From Rhodococcus sp. HM1 (GTDB lineage: Bacteria; Actinomycetota; Actinomycetes; Mycobacteriales; Mycobacteriaceae), in the NCBI RefSeq assembly GCF_023218075.1, contig NZ_JALPTB010000019.1, forward strand, positions 36,081 through 100,080: DNA of 64,000 nucleotides, written 5' to 3'. Positions 31,103 through 39,962 of this stretch are shown here, in pieces (position 1 is the stretch's first letter; each line of letters begins with the position of its first letter). The notes below the pieces were generated by a model, which made no database searches, was not told where the DNA came from, and saw nothing but the letters and a program-made list of their open reading frames with translations. The position numbers and the translations under genes were made by a program.

Positions 31103-32935
31103 ATGAGCGATATTACCGATGGGTCACATTCACCCGGGCGACAGCGGCGCAAGGTCAGACGCAGACGCACCGAGGAGGAGATCACGCGATACCGCCGACG
31201 GCGCGCCGCGGTCCGAATCTCGTGTGGCGCAGCCGTTTGCCTCGTGGCCGGTACGGCAGCATGGCTGGGATACGAGGCACTGCAGGCCAAATCGAGCCTG
31301 GAGCAGGCGCGAGACTTCGCTGTCCGGTCCAAAGACGCTCTTCTGTCCGGCGATTCGGAAACAGCGATTCTTGCGGCGGAGGACGCGAACCGGTACGCAC
31401 AGCGCGCCCGGGATGCCACGCATTCGCCACCGTGGCGGATCGCCGCCGCCGTGCCGTGGCTCGGAAGTCCGCTTTCGGCAACCGCGCAGATGTCGGAGGT
31501 CGTGACGGGCCTCACATCCGAGGTACTGCGACCGGTCGTCGACGCGGGCTCCGCCGTCTCCCCCGATCGTCTCTTTCTGGACGGCGCCCGAATCGATTTC
31601 ACCGCTCTCGGAGCTGCCGCGCCGATCCTGGACGCGACATCCGAGGCGATGACGAACCTCGATGCGCAGGCCCGGAGCGTCGACGGCACCTATGTGGGGG
31701 CTGTCGATCGCGCCCGTACCCAGCTGCAGGAGCAGACGGCGGAACTGAAGGGCCTCCTGGAGAACACCGCCGTCGCGGCGCGGATCGCACCCGCGATGCT
31801 CGGCGCCGAGGGGCCCCGCAGCTATTTCCTGGGTTTTCAAACCAATGTCGAAGCGCGCGGGTCGGGCGGCCTGCTGGGAGGATTCGCGATCGTCCGCGCC
31901 GAGGACGGCCGTGTCCGCGTCGACGACGTGGCGAGCAACCGCGAGCTTCGCCCGGACTATGCACCGATCGACCTCGGCCCGGACTTCACGCGGCTCTACG
32001 GGCAGAGCCGGCCGACGCAGGACTTCCGAAACAGCAACGTCAGCTCGCATTTTCCCTACGCAGCCCGGATCTGGCAGTCGATCTGGCAGCAGGAATCGGG
32101 AGAGCTCGTCGACGGAGTGATCGCGACCGACCCCGTCGCCTTGAGTTACGTCCTCGAGGTCGTCGGCGCCGTCACGATGCCGGACGGCGAGAAGATCACC
32201 GCCGAAAACGTCGTCGAACTCACCGGATCCACCGCATACGCGCGATTCGGCGACGATCAGAAGGCCCGCAAGGAGTACCTCGAGACCGTCGCCGGGAAGG
32301 TCGTCCAGAAGCTCACCGGTGACATCGCCCGGCCGCGAGCACTGCTCCAGGCTCTCGGTCGCGCAGCCGGTGAAGGCAGACTCGCCGTGTGGAGTTCGCA
32401 CGGTGCCGAACAGGACGTGCTGGCGGCTACCGCACTCGGACACACCGTGCCCGACGATCCGGCGCCGTATGCCGGTGTCGTGGTGAACAACCTGGGTGGC
32501 AACAAGCTCGACTACTACCTGGAACGGGAGATCTACTACACCGCCGGCACCTGTGACGGGAAGACCCGCACGTCGACGGTCACCGTTCGGCTGACGAACG
32601 CTCTGCCGGCCGGCGAGTACACCACCTATGTGGCAGGGATGTTCGACAATCCGATCGGCGCACCTGTCGGTACCAACCTGACCGACCTGTCGTTGCTGGC
32701 GACCCACGGTGCCCGGCTGAACAGGGTCACCGTCGACGGCAGGCCGACGTTCGCTTTCACCGGAAGCGAACTGGGACATCCCGTTTTCGGCGTCCAGGTT
32801 CCCGTCCTGCAGGGCGCGACGTCCGAGGTCGTCTACGAGCTGACCGAACCGGCCGTCGCGGGCGAAGCGAGAGTCCCCGTGCAGCCCCTCGTCGACGATC
32901 CGGCGGTGACCGTGTCGGTACCGGACTGCGGGTAG
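31103..32935 (+). CDS. DUF4012 membrane-anchored extracytoplasmic protein
   Basis: A 610-residue protein with a very basic N-terminus ([20 protein letters not shown]), one membrane helix at about 38-58, and a long extracytoplasmic domain of the DUF4012 family, which is common beside actinobacterial polysaccharide genes but has no proven activity. A helical region (about 60-210) precedes the block [21 protein letters not shown], typical of the family. The gene is divergent from the NRPS across 215 bp; TATGGT at 31064-31069 is a possible -10, and AAGGGG precedes the ATG by 11 bases. It converges with the pyruvyltransferase, with a hairpin between them. A role in attaching or exporting the polysaccharide is inference from context alone. 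Confidence 0.8.
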   Translation: MSDITDGSHSPGRQRRKVRRRRTEEEITRYRRRRAAVRISCGAAVCLVAGTAAWLGYEALQAKSSLEQARDFAVRSKDALLSGDSETAILAAEDANRYAQRARDATHSPPWRIAAAVPWLGSPLSATAQMSEVVTGLTSEVLRPVVDAGSAVSPDRLFLDGARIDFTALGAAAPILDATSEAMTNLDAQARSVDGTYVGAVDRARTQLQEQTAELKGLLENTAVAARIAPAMLGAEGPRSYFLGFQTNVEARGSGGLLGGFAIVRAEDGRVRVDDVASNRELRPDYAPIDLGPDFTRLYGQSRPTQDFRNSNVSSHFPYAARIWQSIWQQESGELVDGVIATDPVALSYVLEVVGAVTMPDGEKITAENVVELTGSTAYARFGDDQKARKEYLETVAGKVVQKLTGDIARPRALLQALGRAAGEGRLAVWSSHGAEQDVLAATALGHTVPDDPAPYAGVVVNNLGGNKLDYYLEREIYYTAGTCDGKTRTSTVTVRLTNALPAGEYTTYVAGMFDNPIGAPVGTNLTDLSLLATHGARLNRVTVDGRPTFAFTGSELGHPVFGVQVPVLQGATSEVVYELTEPAVAGEARVPVQPLVDDPAVTVSVPDCG

Positions 32936-32948
32936 GAGCCGGCGCGAT

Positions 32949-32990
32949 CCGAGTGTGCCCCGGCCTCGGCAAGAGACGGGGCACACTCGG
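32949..32990. terminator. Hairpin between convergent genes
   Basis: A 14-bp perfect stem (32949-32962 with 32977-32990, arm CCGAGTGTGCCCCG) around a 14-base loop, placed between the DUF4012 stop (32935) and the pyruvyltransferase stop (33054). No T-run follows on either strand, which is common for actinobacterial terminators. It could serve both transcripts. Confidence 0.7.
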
Positions 32991-33053
32991 CGCGCCCGGC
33001 CGGGTGCGTCCACGGCCGGTCGCAGAGCGCGGACGGTCTGCCCTCCGCCGCAC

Positions 33054-34202
33054 TCAGAGTTCGATGCGCTTTTCGATATCGTCCCACATCTGTTCGGTCT
33101 CCGCCTTTTTCATGATTGCGAGCTCCGACACAGATTCCCTGATGCGCTGGATCTCCTCGAGCCGCCGGCTCAGGAAGGTGTCGACCGAGTTCGGGTTCTC
33201 GTACGGATCCATCACCAGCCCGGAGACATCGTATTCCTCCGAGAGCCACTTGTACTTGTGGCTCCACCCGTGGACGAGCCCGGGAACTCCTTGGCTCAAA
33301 GCACTGACGAGGGCGTGGAATCGTCCGGAGACGATGAACGGCGCCTGCCCCAGAAGCCATTTCGACTGCCGGCCGTCCAGACCCTCGATCACCGGCATCC
33401 CTCCGCACGTCCCGGCGAGCGTGTGCAGCAGGTCGGCGTCGCCGCCGCCCTCGTGGCACAGCCCGTACACCTCGTAGTCGTGCGCACGAAGCACCCGGAC
33501 GATCTCCTGGAGATTGCGCATGTAGTCGTCCTTCGAGCCACCGCGCGCAGCCGCCCGTTTCGCGATGTTCCAGTTGGGAACGATCGGCACCATCCCGCGC
33601 AGATGCGAGAGACCACGCGGCTCCTCCGGTGCGAGCGCGGTCGTGAAGTCCGTTGCCACCGCGATCTTCTCGTAGGCAGACCGGGATCGAGCGGCTCCCT
33701 TCAGGAACCGGGCGGAGTCCGGGTCCCGCGCGTAGACGAGTTCGCAGGAATCCAACAGGTCGGCGACGGGCTCGGTCACCTGCTCGAGCGGGCCGAACGC
33801 CTGCGGCAGCAGTACGACCGGGACACCTCGGTCGGACCATCGGATCAGATCGTCGGCCCGGCGCCGCAGATCGAGGTGGGCCCACTCGTCGCTGAACACG
33901 AAACCGGACACGTCGAACACCGCGTCGATTTCCGACCCGACCACGAACGGCATCCGGTGCCGCAGTCCGCTCAGACGTTCGGGGTTTCCTCCCCACACGC
34001 GAATCCGCAGCTTGGGGAACTCGAGCAGTGAATCGAGCCCCACCCATCGCTTCGCACGTTCGGATCCCGTCTGCATCGCGATGACGGGCTGGGCACCCCA
34101 CCTCGACCGAATCTGCTCGGCGGCGGCGCAGAGCATCAGGTAGGCACCCTGATTGGTGAAATTGCCGCCCGTGATCAGGATGTTCTTGCGTCGCTTGCTC
34201 AT
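33054..34202 (-). CDS. Polysaccharide pyruvyltransferase family protein
   Basis: Members of this family (CsaB/WcaK-like) add a pyruvate ketal from phosphoenolpyruvate to sugars of surface polymers, giving them negative charge. The 382-residue protein opens with KNILITGGNFTNQGAYLML, a GT-B-like fold start, and contains LPQAFGPLE, VYARDPDSARFL and the late block FIVSGRFHALVSALSQGVPG, matching the family signature around a conserved R-x-H. The ATG overlaps the stop of the upstream nitroreductase-like gene by four bases (ATGA), so the two are translationally coupled. It is the last gene of the nine-gene operon. Cytosolic, possibly membrane-associated. The sugar acceptor is unknown. Confidence 0.87.
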   Translation of the reverse strand: MSKRRKNILITGGNFTNQGAYLMLCAAAEQIRSRWGAQPVIAMQTGSERAKRWVGLDSLLEFPKLRIRVWGGNPERLSGLRHRMPFVVGSEIDAVFDVSGFVFSDEWAHLDLRRRADDLIRWSDRGVPVVLLPQAFGPLEQVTEPVADLLDSCELVYARDPDSARFLKGAARSRSAYEKIAVATDFTTALAPEEPRGLSHLRGMVPIVPNWNIAKRAAARGGSKDDYMRNLQEIVRVLRAHDYEVYGLCHEGGGDADLLHTLAGTCGGMPVIEGLDGRQSKWLLGQAPFIVSGRFHALVSALSQGVPGLVHGWSHKYKWLSEEYDVSGLVMDPYENPNSVDTFLSRRLEEIQRIRESVSELAIMKKAETEQMWDDIEKRIEL

Positions 34203-35254
34203 CGCGGATCTCCTTCGACGTTGCCCACGTACTGTCGGATCGAGTCCAGGTCCCGCTTGCCGGAACCGGGTACAACGGTGTTCGGGAGGGCGCGGCCGTA
34301 GGCGATCAGCATCACGGTCCGCTCGTAGCGCTGCAGGCCCAGGATCCGTGCGATGCGCGCGTCCGCATCCGCCGAGTCCGGCCAGTTGATGCAGCAGGTC
34401 GAGACACCCTGCGCCTGCATCGCCATGAGGAAGCCCATGGACGCCAGCGCGGAGTCGACGTAGATCAGGTGACGGTCCCGGGTGTGGGCGTACGCCGACA
34501 GGTCACCGACCACGACCACCAGCCCGACGAGGTTCTGTGCGTATCCGGCTGTACCGCCGGGAATCTCCGCGATCCTGCGGACCGTGTCGCGGTCGTCCAC
34601 CACGACGAATCGGTAAGGCAGGCGGTTGCACGCGGACGGTGCCTGCATGCCCAGGGTGATCGCCCGATCGACGAGGGAACGATCCACGGTCTCCGAGTCG
34701 AACCATCGCACCGACTGGCGGGCATGTGCGAGCGAGAGCAGTTCGTCGTAGGTCGGCAGCCGCTCGGAACCGGCGCGTTCGGCATCCAGGACCGGCACGG
34801 GGCCGGCGTAGTTCCGGGAGCGCGGGCCCACGTTCAGTTGCTTGTACGTCTCGCGTGCGCGGCGTATCTCGGGTGACGGACTCTCCTCCGTCGCGGCGAA
34901 GTACGCGTCGAGCGTGTCCGCCACCCACGCGCAGGTCACGGTGTCGAGCAAATCGGCCGCCGTGCACGCTTCCACCGCGGCGACGAGATCCTCAATGTAT
35001 CCGGCCGCGAAGGTCTCCCGCCGCGGAATCATCGAGATGCCCTTCTCGAGCATGTGAATGTGCCGTCGGACGTAGTAGACCTCGCGACCGGAGCGACGTG
35101 CGCTGTGGTGCTTGCGCATCCCGGCGTAGACCGCCACGATCTCGCGCGCGAAGGCGCGTCGTCCGAAGAAGTCCGCCAGTGCCACCGCGAGAAAGAAGCG
35201 CTGGGCAACGGTACGCCGGAGCGAGCGGAACACGGTCACCGATCGATCGAACAT
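34199..35254 (-). CDS. Nitroreductase-family flavoprotein with N-terminal extension
   Basis: 351 residues. The C-terminal ~190 residues, from about residue 175, are a nitroreductase fold: ARQSVRWFDSETVD, then ITLGMQAPSACNRLPYRFVVVDD, and a late VMLIAYGRAL block, indicating FMN and NAD(P)H use. The first ~165 residues are helical and basic, rich in Arg/His, and not part of the standard enzyme. ATG at 35254 is chosen over an upstream in-frame start because GGAG lies seven bases before it and it begins two bases after the flippase stop. The 3' end overlaps the pyruvyltransferase start (ATGA). Nitroreductase-like proteins beside pyruvyltransferases are seen in other polysaccharide loci, but their substrate is not known to me. 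A redox step on a sugar or carrier would be speculation. Confidence 0.8.
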   Translation of the reverse strand: MFDRSVTVFRSLRRTVAQRFFLAVALADFFGRRAFAREIVAVYAGMRKHHSARRSGREVYYVRRHIHMLEKGISMIPRRETFAAGYIEDLVAAVEACTAADLLDTVTCAWVADTLDAYFAATEESPSPEIRRARETYKQLNVGPRSRNYAGPVPVLDAERAGSERLPTYDELLSLAHARQSVRWFDSETVDRSLVDRAITLGMQAPSACNRLPYRFVVVDDRDTVRRIAEIPGGTAGYAQNLVGLVVVVGDLSAYAHTRDRHLIYVDSALASMGFLMAMQAQGVSTCCINWPDSADADARIARILGLQRYERTVMLIAYGRALPNTVVPGSGKRDLDSIRQYVGNVEGDPR

Positions 35255-35255
35255 T

Positions 35256-36638
35256 TCAAGACTCCACTCTCTGCGAACCGGCACGGGCGAGGATGCGGCT
35301 GACCGGTGCCACCCAGGCGCGGGACATCTGGACCGCCACCGGCCAGGTCGATCGGGACAGGAAGGTGAACAGGTACACGGACATCACGTAGGACGCGGTA
35401 CTCGCCCAGGCAGCACCGACGGCCCCCCACTTCGGAACGAGCAGCAGGCACAACGCGACGGTCGCCACCGCCCCGAGCCAGTGCCTCCCCACCGAGATCC
35501 AGAGGTTCCCCTCCGCGATGATCCACTTACTCAGCACCGAGGACATGAACATGAACGGCACAGCCAGCGCCTGGATCCTCAGCAATGCCGCCGCATCCTC
35601 GTACTCGGCGCCGAACGCGGTCACGACGACGACGTCCGCGAGGACGTACAGGAGCACGGCGATGGCGATGCCCGCCCACAGCGCGCCGTCGAACGAGCGC
35701 TGCAGCCTGTCCCGGTATGCGGAACCGCCACCACTGTCACGATCCTTCCGGCGCGCTTCGAGCAGGGCCGGGAAGGTCGCGGTCATATAGGCCATGGGCA
35801 GGGCCAGGCACACGTCCATCACACGCTGCGACACCGCGAACATCGCCACACCGGTCGCGCCGACGAGGATCTGGACGACGATCAGGGACGCCCGCAGGTT
35901 CACCTGCTGGGCGATACCGGAGATCAGCAGCGGAGAGGACCGCTTCCACAGGTCCACCACGTCGCGGGCACCGGGCACTGCGAACGCTCGCCCGCTGGTC
36001 ACATCCCGGCGATAGCAGACCAGAACGGCGACGCTGCCGGCGAACAGTTCGGCCACGTACAGTGCCACGATCACGGTGACACCGGATCCGAGCCACAGCG
36101 CAGTACATTTCGCGGCGAAGAAGACTGCTCCCACGATGATCTTGGCGAGGGCCGGTTTCCGTGCGTTCAGCCGGGCCTGGTACCAGAGTTCGGGCGCATC
36201 GAGCACACGACCGAACACCGCCACCGCCGCCAGCGCGACGAGAAGGAACTCGTCGACACTCGTTGCGGTGCTGCCCATGAAGCCCAGCAGGGCAACGAAA
36301 TAGAACGCCACCGTGGCCTCGCGCACGATGATGATCGAGCACGTGACGGTTCCGGGCTCCCGGCTTTCGCTGTACCTCTTGATCGCCAGGCCGTACAGGC
36401 CCGCGAGTCCGATCGCGATGCCGAGACCGGCCAGGGACATGGCGTAGCTGTAGACGCCGAAGTCCTCGACCGGCAGTGTCCGGGCCAGGATCACACTCAG
36501 CAATCCGACGAACAGCAGGTTGCACACCTGCTGCAACGAGGCCCAGATTCCGTTGGAGGCAGCGCCGTCCCGCAAGCGATCACGGATTCTGCGCATCTTC
36601 GTGGCGGGGTTCGCTGCCTCCGCGTCGACGGTGTTCAT
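35256..36638 (-). CDS. Wzx-type oligosaccharide flippase, system 1
   Basis: A 460-residue MATE/MVF-superfamily flippase expected to move undecaprenyl-linked repeat units across the membrane. About twelve hydrophobic helices are visible, beginning with GIWASLQQVCNLLFVGLLSVILARTL-like sequence at residues 30-55, with the charged loop YRRDVTSGR midway, typical of Wzx. The start ATG at 36638 follows the GT2 stop by 15 bp, and the stop is two bases from the nitroreductase start, so it sits tightly in the operon. Its partner polymerase is probably the Wzy at 38313-39962. A second flippase, only distantly similar, is at 57297-58982. Confidence 0.9.
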   Translation of the reverse strand: MNTVDAEAANPATKMRRIRDRLRDGAASNGIWASLQQVCNLLFVGLLSVILARTLPVEDFGVYSYAMSLAGLGIAIGLAGLYGLAIKRYSESREPGTVTCSIIIVREATVAFYFVALLGFMGSTATSVDEFLLVALAAVAVFGRVLDAPELWYQARLNARKPALAKIIVGAVFFAAKCTALWLGSGVTVIVALYVAELFAGSVAVLVCYRRDVTSGRAFAVPGARDVVDLWKRSSPLLISGIAQQVNLRASLIVVQILVGATGVAMFAVSQRVMDVCLALPMAYMTATFPALLEARRKDRDSGGGSAYRDRLQRSFDGALWAGIAIAVLLYVLADVVVVTAFGAEYEDAAALLRIQALAVPFMFMSSVLSKWIIAEGNLWISVGRHWLGAVATVALCLLLVPKWGAVGAAWASTASYVMSVYLFTFLSRSTWPVAVQMSRAWVAPVSRILARAGSQRVES

Positions 36639-36653
36639 CTCGTCGGATGCCGT

Positions 36654-37520
36654 TCAGCGCACACCGGACAGACCCACGATCACGGCTGCGCCGTGCGGCG
36701 CGCCGGATCGTGCGATCACGGACAGGCTGCGGCCCACACCGCGGAGTGATCGTTCGGCCAGCGCAGCACGCAGTACGTGGGTGCACGCGAAGTCGGCCCG
36801 GGCACGACCGGACATTCCGGGACCGTGCACGTCGAGCCAGCGGAGCGAGGCACGGTGGTCGGCCTTCTTCGAGATCGACCCGCGACTGTCCTGCTGGACA
36901 TGGACGAGCGCTTCCGGTACCCAGACGAATTCGCATCCGGGTATCTGCATCGCGCGGGCGATGTAGTCCCAGTCCTGATGCTTGGGCAGCGAGTCGTCCC
37001 ATCGCACGCGCTCGTGCAGTTCCCGGGAGATCAGCAGACCGCTCGTCTGGAGCGCGTGGGTGCCGAACCGAAGGCGCGGCCGGGTCACCAGATACGACGC
37101 GACGTCACCTCGCCCCTCGTACGGGCGCGACGGAATTTCGGTGACCGAACCGGCACGGTGGAAATACATACCGGTGGCGACGAGTACGCGGCCTCCGGCG
37201 GCGCGGCTCCGTGCTGCCGTCAACTGCTTCTCGATCTTCTCCGGCTCCCACCAGTCATCGTCGTCCAGGTAGGCGATGTACTCGCCCCGAGAGGCATCGG
37301 CGCCGAGATTGCGCGCGGCCGATCCGCCGATGCGCCCGGGAGTTCCGATCACCGTGACACCCCTGGCGCCGACCCGTTCCGTGACGGTGTCCAACGCCGA
37401 CGGGTCGTCGACGACCACCGTGACGGTGACGGGCGCGGTCTGCGCGAGAGCGCTCTCCACGGCGCGGACGACGGACTCCCGGCCGATGGTCGGTATCACC
37501 ACCGAGACAGGCATGTTCAC
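36654..37520 (-). CDS. GT2 family glycosyltransferase
   Basis: A 288-residue GT-A enzyme with the classic opening SVVIPTIGRESVVRAVESAL, the donor site AARNLGADASRGEYIAYLDDDDWW (DxD metal motif within), and a catalytic-base region DWDYIARAMQIPGCEF. It should add one sugar of the repeat unit at the cytoplasmic membrane face. GTG at 37520 overlaps the stop of the WecG-type gene by four bases (GTGA) and has GGAGA upstream; the internal ATG at 37514 is possible. The far longer open frame upstream of this start is read-through of the neighbouring gene and was discarded. Confidence 0.88.
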   Translation of the reverse strand: MNMPVSVVIPTIGRESVVRAVESALAQTAPVTVTVVVDDPSALDTVTERVGARGVTVIGTPGRIGGSAARNLGADASRGEYIAYLDDDDWWEPEKIEKQLTAARSRAAGGRVLVATGMYFHRAGSVTEIPSRPYEGRGDVASYLVTRPRLRFGTHALQTSGLLISRELHERVRWDDSLPKHQDWDYIARAMQIPGCEFVWVPEALVHVQQDSRGSISKKADHRASLRWLDVHGPGMSGRARADFACTHVLRAALAERSLRGVGRSLSVIARSGAPHGAAVIVGLSGVR

Positions 37521-38320
37521 GACTTCTCCTTCTCTCCTCCGGCCACGCGATGCCGTTCGCCCGTCGCGAGCACGTTCACGACGAGGACCATCAGAAGCAC
37601 GGGTTCGACGAGATAGCGGAACGCGAGGCGTCGCGGTGATCGCGCGAGCCGATACAGCCATTCCACTCCGCAGCGTCCCGTCCAGCGCGGCGCGAGATCC
37701 TGTGCCCCGGAAAGGTAGTCGATGCATCCGCCGACGTTCGCGACGACCTTGCCGGCGAACTCGTCGTTTCCGATGTTCTCGGCGATCCAGTACTCCTGGG
37801 TGGGCATACCGCGGCCGACCAGCACGACGTCGGCCTTGCGGACCGCCTCCTGCCAGGTCAGTCCCGTCGCCATCGAGCTCTGCGGCTCGAGCCGGTATCC
37901 GTCGAATCCCATCCACACCACGTTCGGGTGGTTCGCCTCGACCCGTTCGGCGGCGAACCGGGCGGATTCCGGTGACGCACCGATCGACACGATGGTGCGG
38001 CGCTCCCCCGACTCCAGCAGGACGTCGAGCCAGTCGGAGCTGCCGACGCGGCGGTCACCCCCGAGTTTCCGTCGTGAGGCGATCCGTGCCAGCTGCAGGA
38101 TCGGCCAGCCGTCCACCAGGAAGACGCCGGCCTTCCGATACGCCTCGCGGAACCGAGAGTCCTTGAGATGCAGATACAGCGCATGGAGGTTGTAGTTGGC
38201 GATCCACAGCGGCTCACCCGCCCGGCTCGCCGATCCGATCAGATCCGCGACCTCGGCGGCGTTCATCGGATGCAGCCTGATCCCGAGCAGATCGATACGA
38301 ACTTCCGGTGAATCAGTCAT
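37517..38320 (-). CDS. WecG/TagA/CpsF family glycosyltransferase (GT26)
   Basis: A 267-residue enzyme of the family that transfers N-acetylmannosamine, ManNAcA or glucose to lipid-linked precursors. It shows the family order: LWIANYNLHALYLHLKD near the start, VFLVDGWPIL (the aspartate of this block is catalytic in studied members), IVSIGASPE, DVVLVGRGMPTQEYWI and VGGCIDYLSG, followed by a C-terminal membrane-associating segment (about 230-255) ending in GEKEKS. Its start overlaps the Wzy gene by eight bases and its end overlaps the GT2 gene by four, so the three are coupled. Probably adds the second sugar after the initiating transferase; donor unknown. Confidence 0.9.
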   Translation of the reverse strand: MTDSPEVRIDLLGIRLHPMNAAEVADLIGSASRAGEPLWIANYNLHALYLHLKDSRFREAYRKAGVFLVDGWPILQLARIASRRKLGGDRRVGSSDWLDVLLESGERRTIVSIGASPESARFAAERVEANHPNVVWMGFDGYRLEPQSSMATGLTWQEAVRKADVVLVGRGMPTQEYWIAENIGNDEFAGKVVANVGGCIDYLSGAQDLAPRWTGRCGVEWLYRLARSPRRLAFRYLVEPVLLMVLVVNVLATGERHRVAGGEKEKS

Positions 38321-39962
38321 TGTTCGTCCCCGTTTCGGTCGTGCGACGGTCGTGGTGGGTATCCGCGGGTGCCGCGCCGTCGCCGGGACGGGCGGCGTCC
38401 GCTGTCATGAACAGCGCGGCGGCGACGACGACGAGCCCCGCGGTCTGAGGTCCGAAGAGCGCCTCGGCGAACATCGCCGCGCTCGTCCATGCCGAGAGCA
38501 GCACCGCCGAACGCTTGCCCAAGTACTTGCACAGACTCGCCACTGTCGCGGCGAACAGCGCGATCCCGAGGATCCCGGTCTGGTAAGCGAGTACGCCCCA
38601 ACTGCTTTCGCCACCGGTGAGGATCCACCTGGAGACCGGTGCGCCGGCGATCCGCGCGAAGTTTCCCCCGTTACCGACACCCGCGCCGGCGAATTCGGTC
38701 AGCGCGTGCTTCATGCCCGCGACGAATCCGGCGAGGTGGTAGGTAGTGCTGTCGCCGCCGATGATGCCGAGCGGGTCGGCGAAGACGGACAACGCCTTAC
38801 CGGGTCCCTTCGCTGCCGCGACGTAGGCCAGGACGAGGAGCACGGAGATCGACCATCCGGCGAGCAGACCGCCCCACACGCGCTTGGACCGCGCGTACGC
38901 GATCCCGCTGATCGATGCGATCAGGAGCATGAGGAACCCGCTCTTGGCCCCGCTCGAGATCAAGACCCACACGCACAGGGCGATGCACACGTACATGCCG
39001 GCTCGTACGGACCGGGGTCCCTGGATCGCGACGAGCGCGGCGATGATGACGACCGCGGCCGCGATGTATCCGGCATTCGTCGGCTCGACGACGAACCCGC
39101 CGGTGCGGTCGAACTGCAGGCCGAGGAACGACGTCACCGACGACAGCGAGTTGAGTGCGCCGTTCTTGTCCACGTTGACGATCGACCGCCAGACGGTCGA
39201 TCCGACGAGGGTCTCCGCGAGCGTTCCGATCGCCAGCACCGCGGTGCTGTACCGAACGACGGCACCGAGCAGAGCGGATCGGCGTTCGTCGCTCCACTGC
39301 GCGGTCATCGCCACGATCAGCAGCACCGTGGCGAGCGGAATGAGAAAGTTCCGCAGATACGGCAGGGTGGCACCGCCGAGGGACGTCACGTGCGCGACCA
39401 CCACCAGCGCGAAGAGGCCGTACCAGATCACGGGCCGCCGGTAGGTCTTCAGGTTCGTCATCGCGGTGGGGAACATCAGCGCGATGGCAGTGACGATCGC
39501 GACCGTCTTGCTCTCGCTGATGTAGACCGGCACGAGGTCGATGTGCCCGGGCACGAACATGCCGACCGCGAAGTTCTGGAAGAACGCGAGTGCGAGCCAG
39601 AAGACGACGAACAGCTCCGCCCCGACAGCCATCGTCAGCACGGTCGCCACGACGACACAGCCCACCGCGAGGCCCATCAATGCCGTCGGGCGGAACTGGC
39701 CGACGAAGGACAGGGGTACCGCGTAGACGGCGAAGGCCGCCAGCGTCACGAACAGCAGATAGGCGAGGTTCGTCGGCACGCCGGCGTCGGCCGCGCCGCC
39801 GACACGCGCACGATGGAGCGACACGAATGGGGCTGCGGCCTCGCGTGAGCGCGGGGCCGCACCGCGCCGGAGGTCGTCGCGACGACCGATCGTCGTGGTC
39901 ATTGCGGCTGCCTTCCGTTCGTCGCTGTCGTTCCGGATCCGGTCCATGTCGCCGCCACTCAC
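38313..39962 (-). CDS. Wzy-type O-antigen/exopolysaccharide polymerase, system 1
   Basis: A 549-residue membrane protein with roughly twelve helices and a hydrophilic N-terminal tail of about 60 residues. The pattern, including a large loop with YHLAGFVAGMKHALTEFAGAGVGNGGNF and then GESSWGVLAYQTGILGI, fits the O-antigen ligase/polymerase superfamily, in which such loops carry the catalytic residues. It would join repeat units on the outer face, in partnership with the Wzc-type kinase. GTG at 39962 overlaps the stop of the beta-helix gene (GTGA); ATG at 39947 is an internal alternative. Sequence identity among Wzy proteins is always low, so ligase versus polymerase rests on operon context. Confidence 0.82.
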   Translation of the reverse strand: MSGGDMDRIRNDSDERKAAAMTTTIGRRDDLRRGAAPRSREAAAPFVSLHRARVGGAADAGVPTNLAYLLFVTLAAFAVYAVPLSFVGQFRPTALMGLAVGCVVVATVLTMAVGAELFVVFWLALAFFQNFAVGMFVPGHIDLVPVYISESKTVAIVTAIALMFPTAMTNLKTYRRPVIWYGLFALVVVAHVTSLGGATLPYLRNFLIPLATVLLIVAMTAQWSDERRSALLGAVVRYSTAVLAIGTLAETLVGSTVWRSIVNVDKNGALNSLSSVTSFLGLQFDRTGGFVVEPTNAGYIAAAVVIIAALVAIQGPRSVRAGMYVCIALCVWVLISSGAKSGFLMLLIASISGIAYARSKRVWGGLLAGWSISVLLVLAYVAAAKGPGKALSVFADPLGIIGGDSTTYHLAGFVAGMKHALTEFAGAGVGNGGNFARIAGAPVSRWILTGGESSWGVLAYQTGILGIALFAATVASLCKYLGKRSAVLLSAWTSAAMFAEALFGPQTAGLVVVAAALFMTADAARPGDGAAPADTHHDRRTTETGTNND

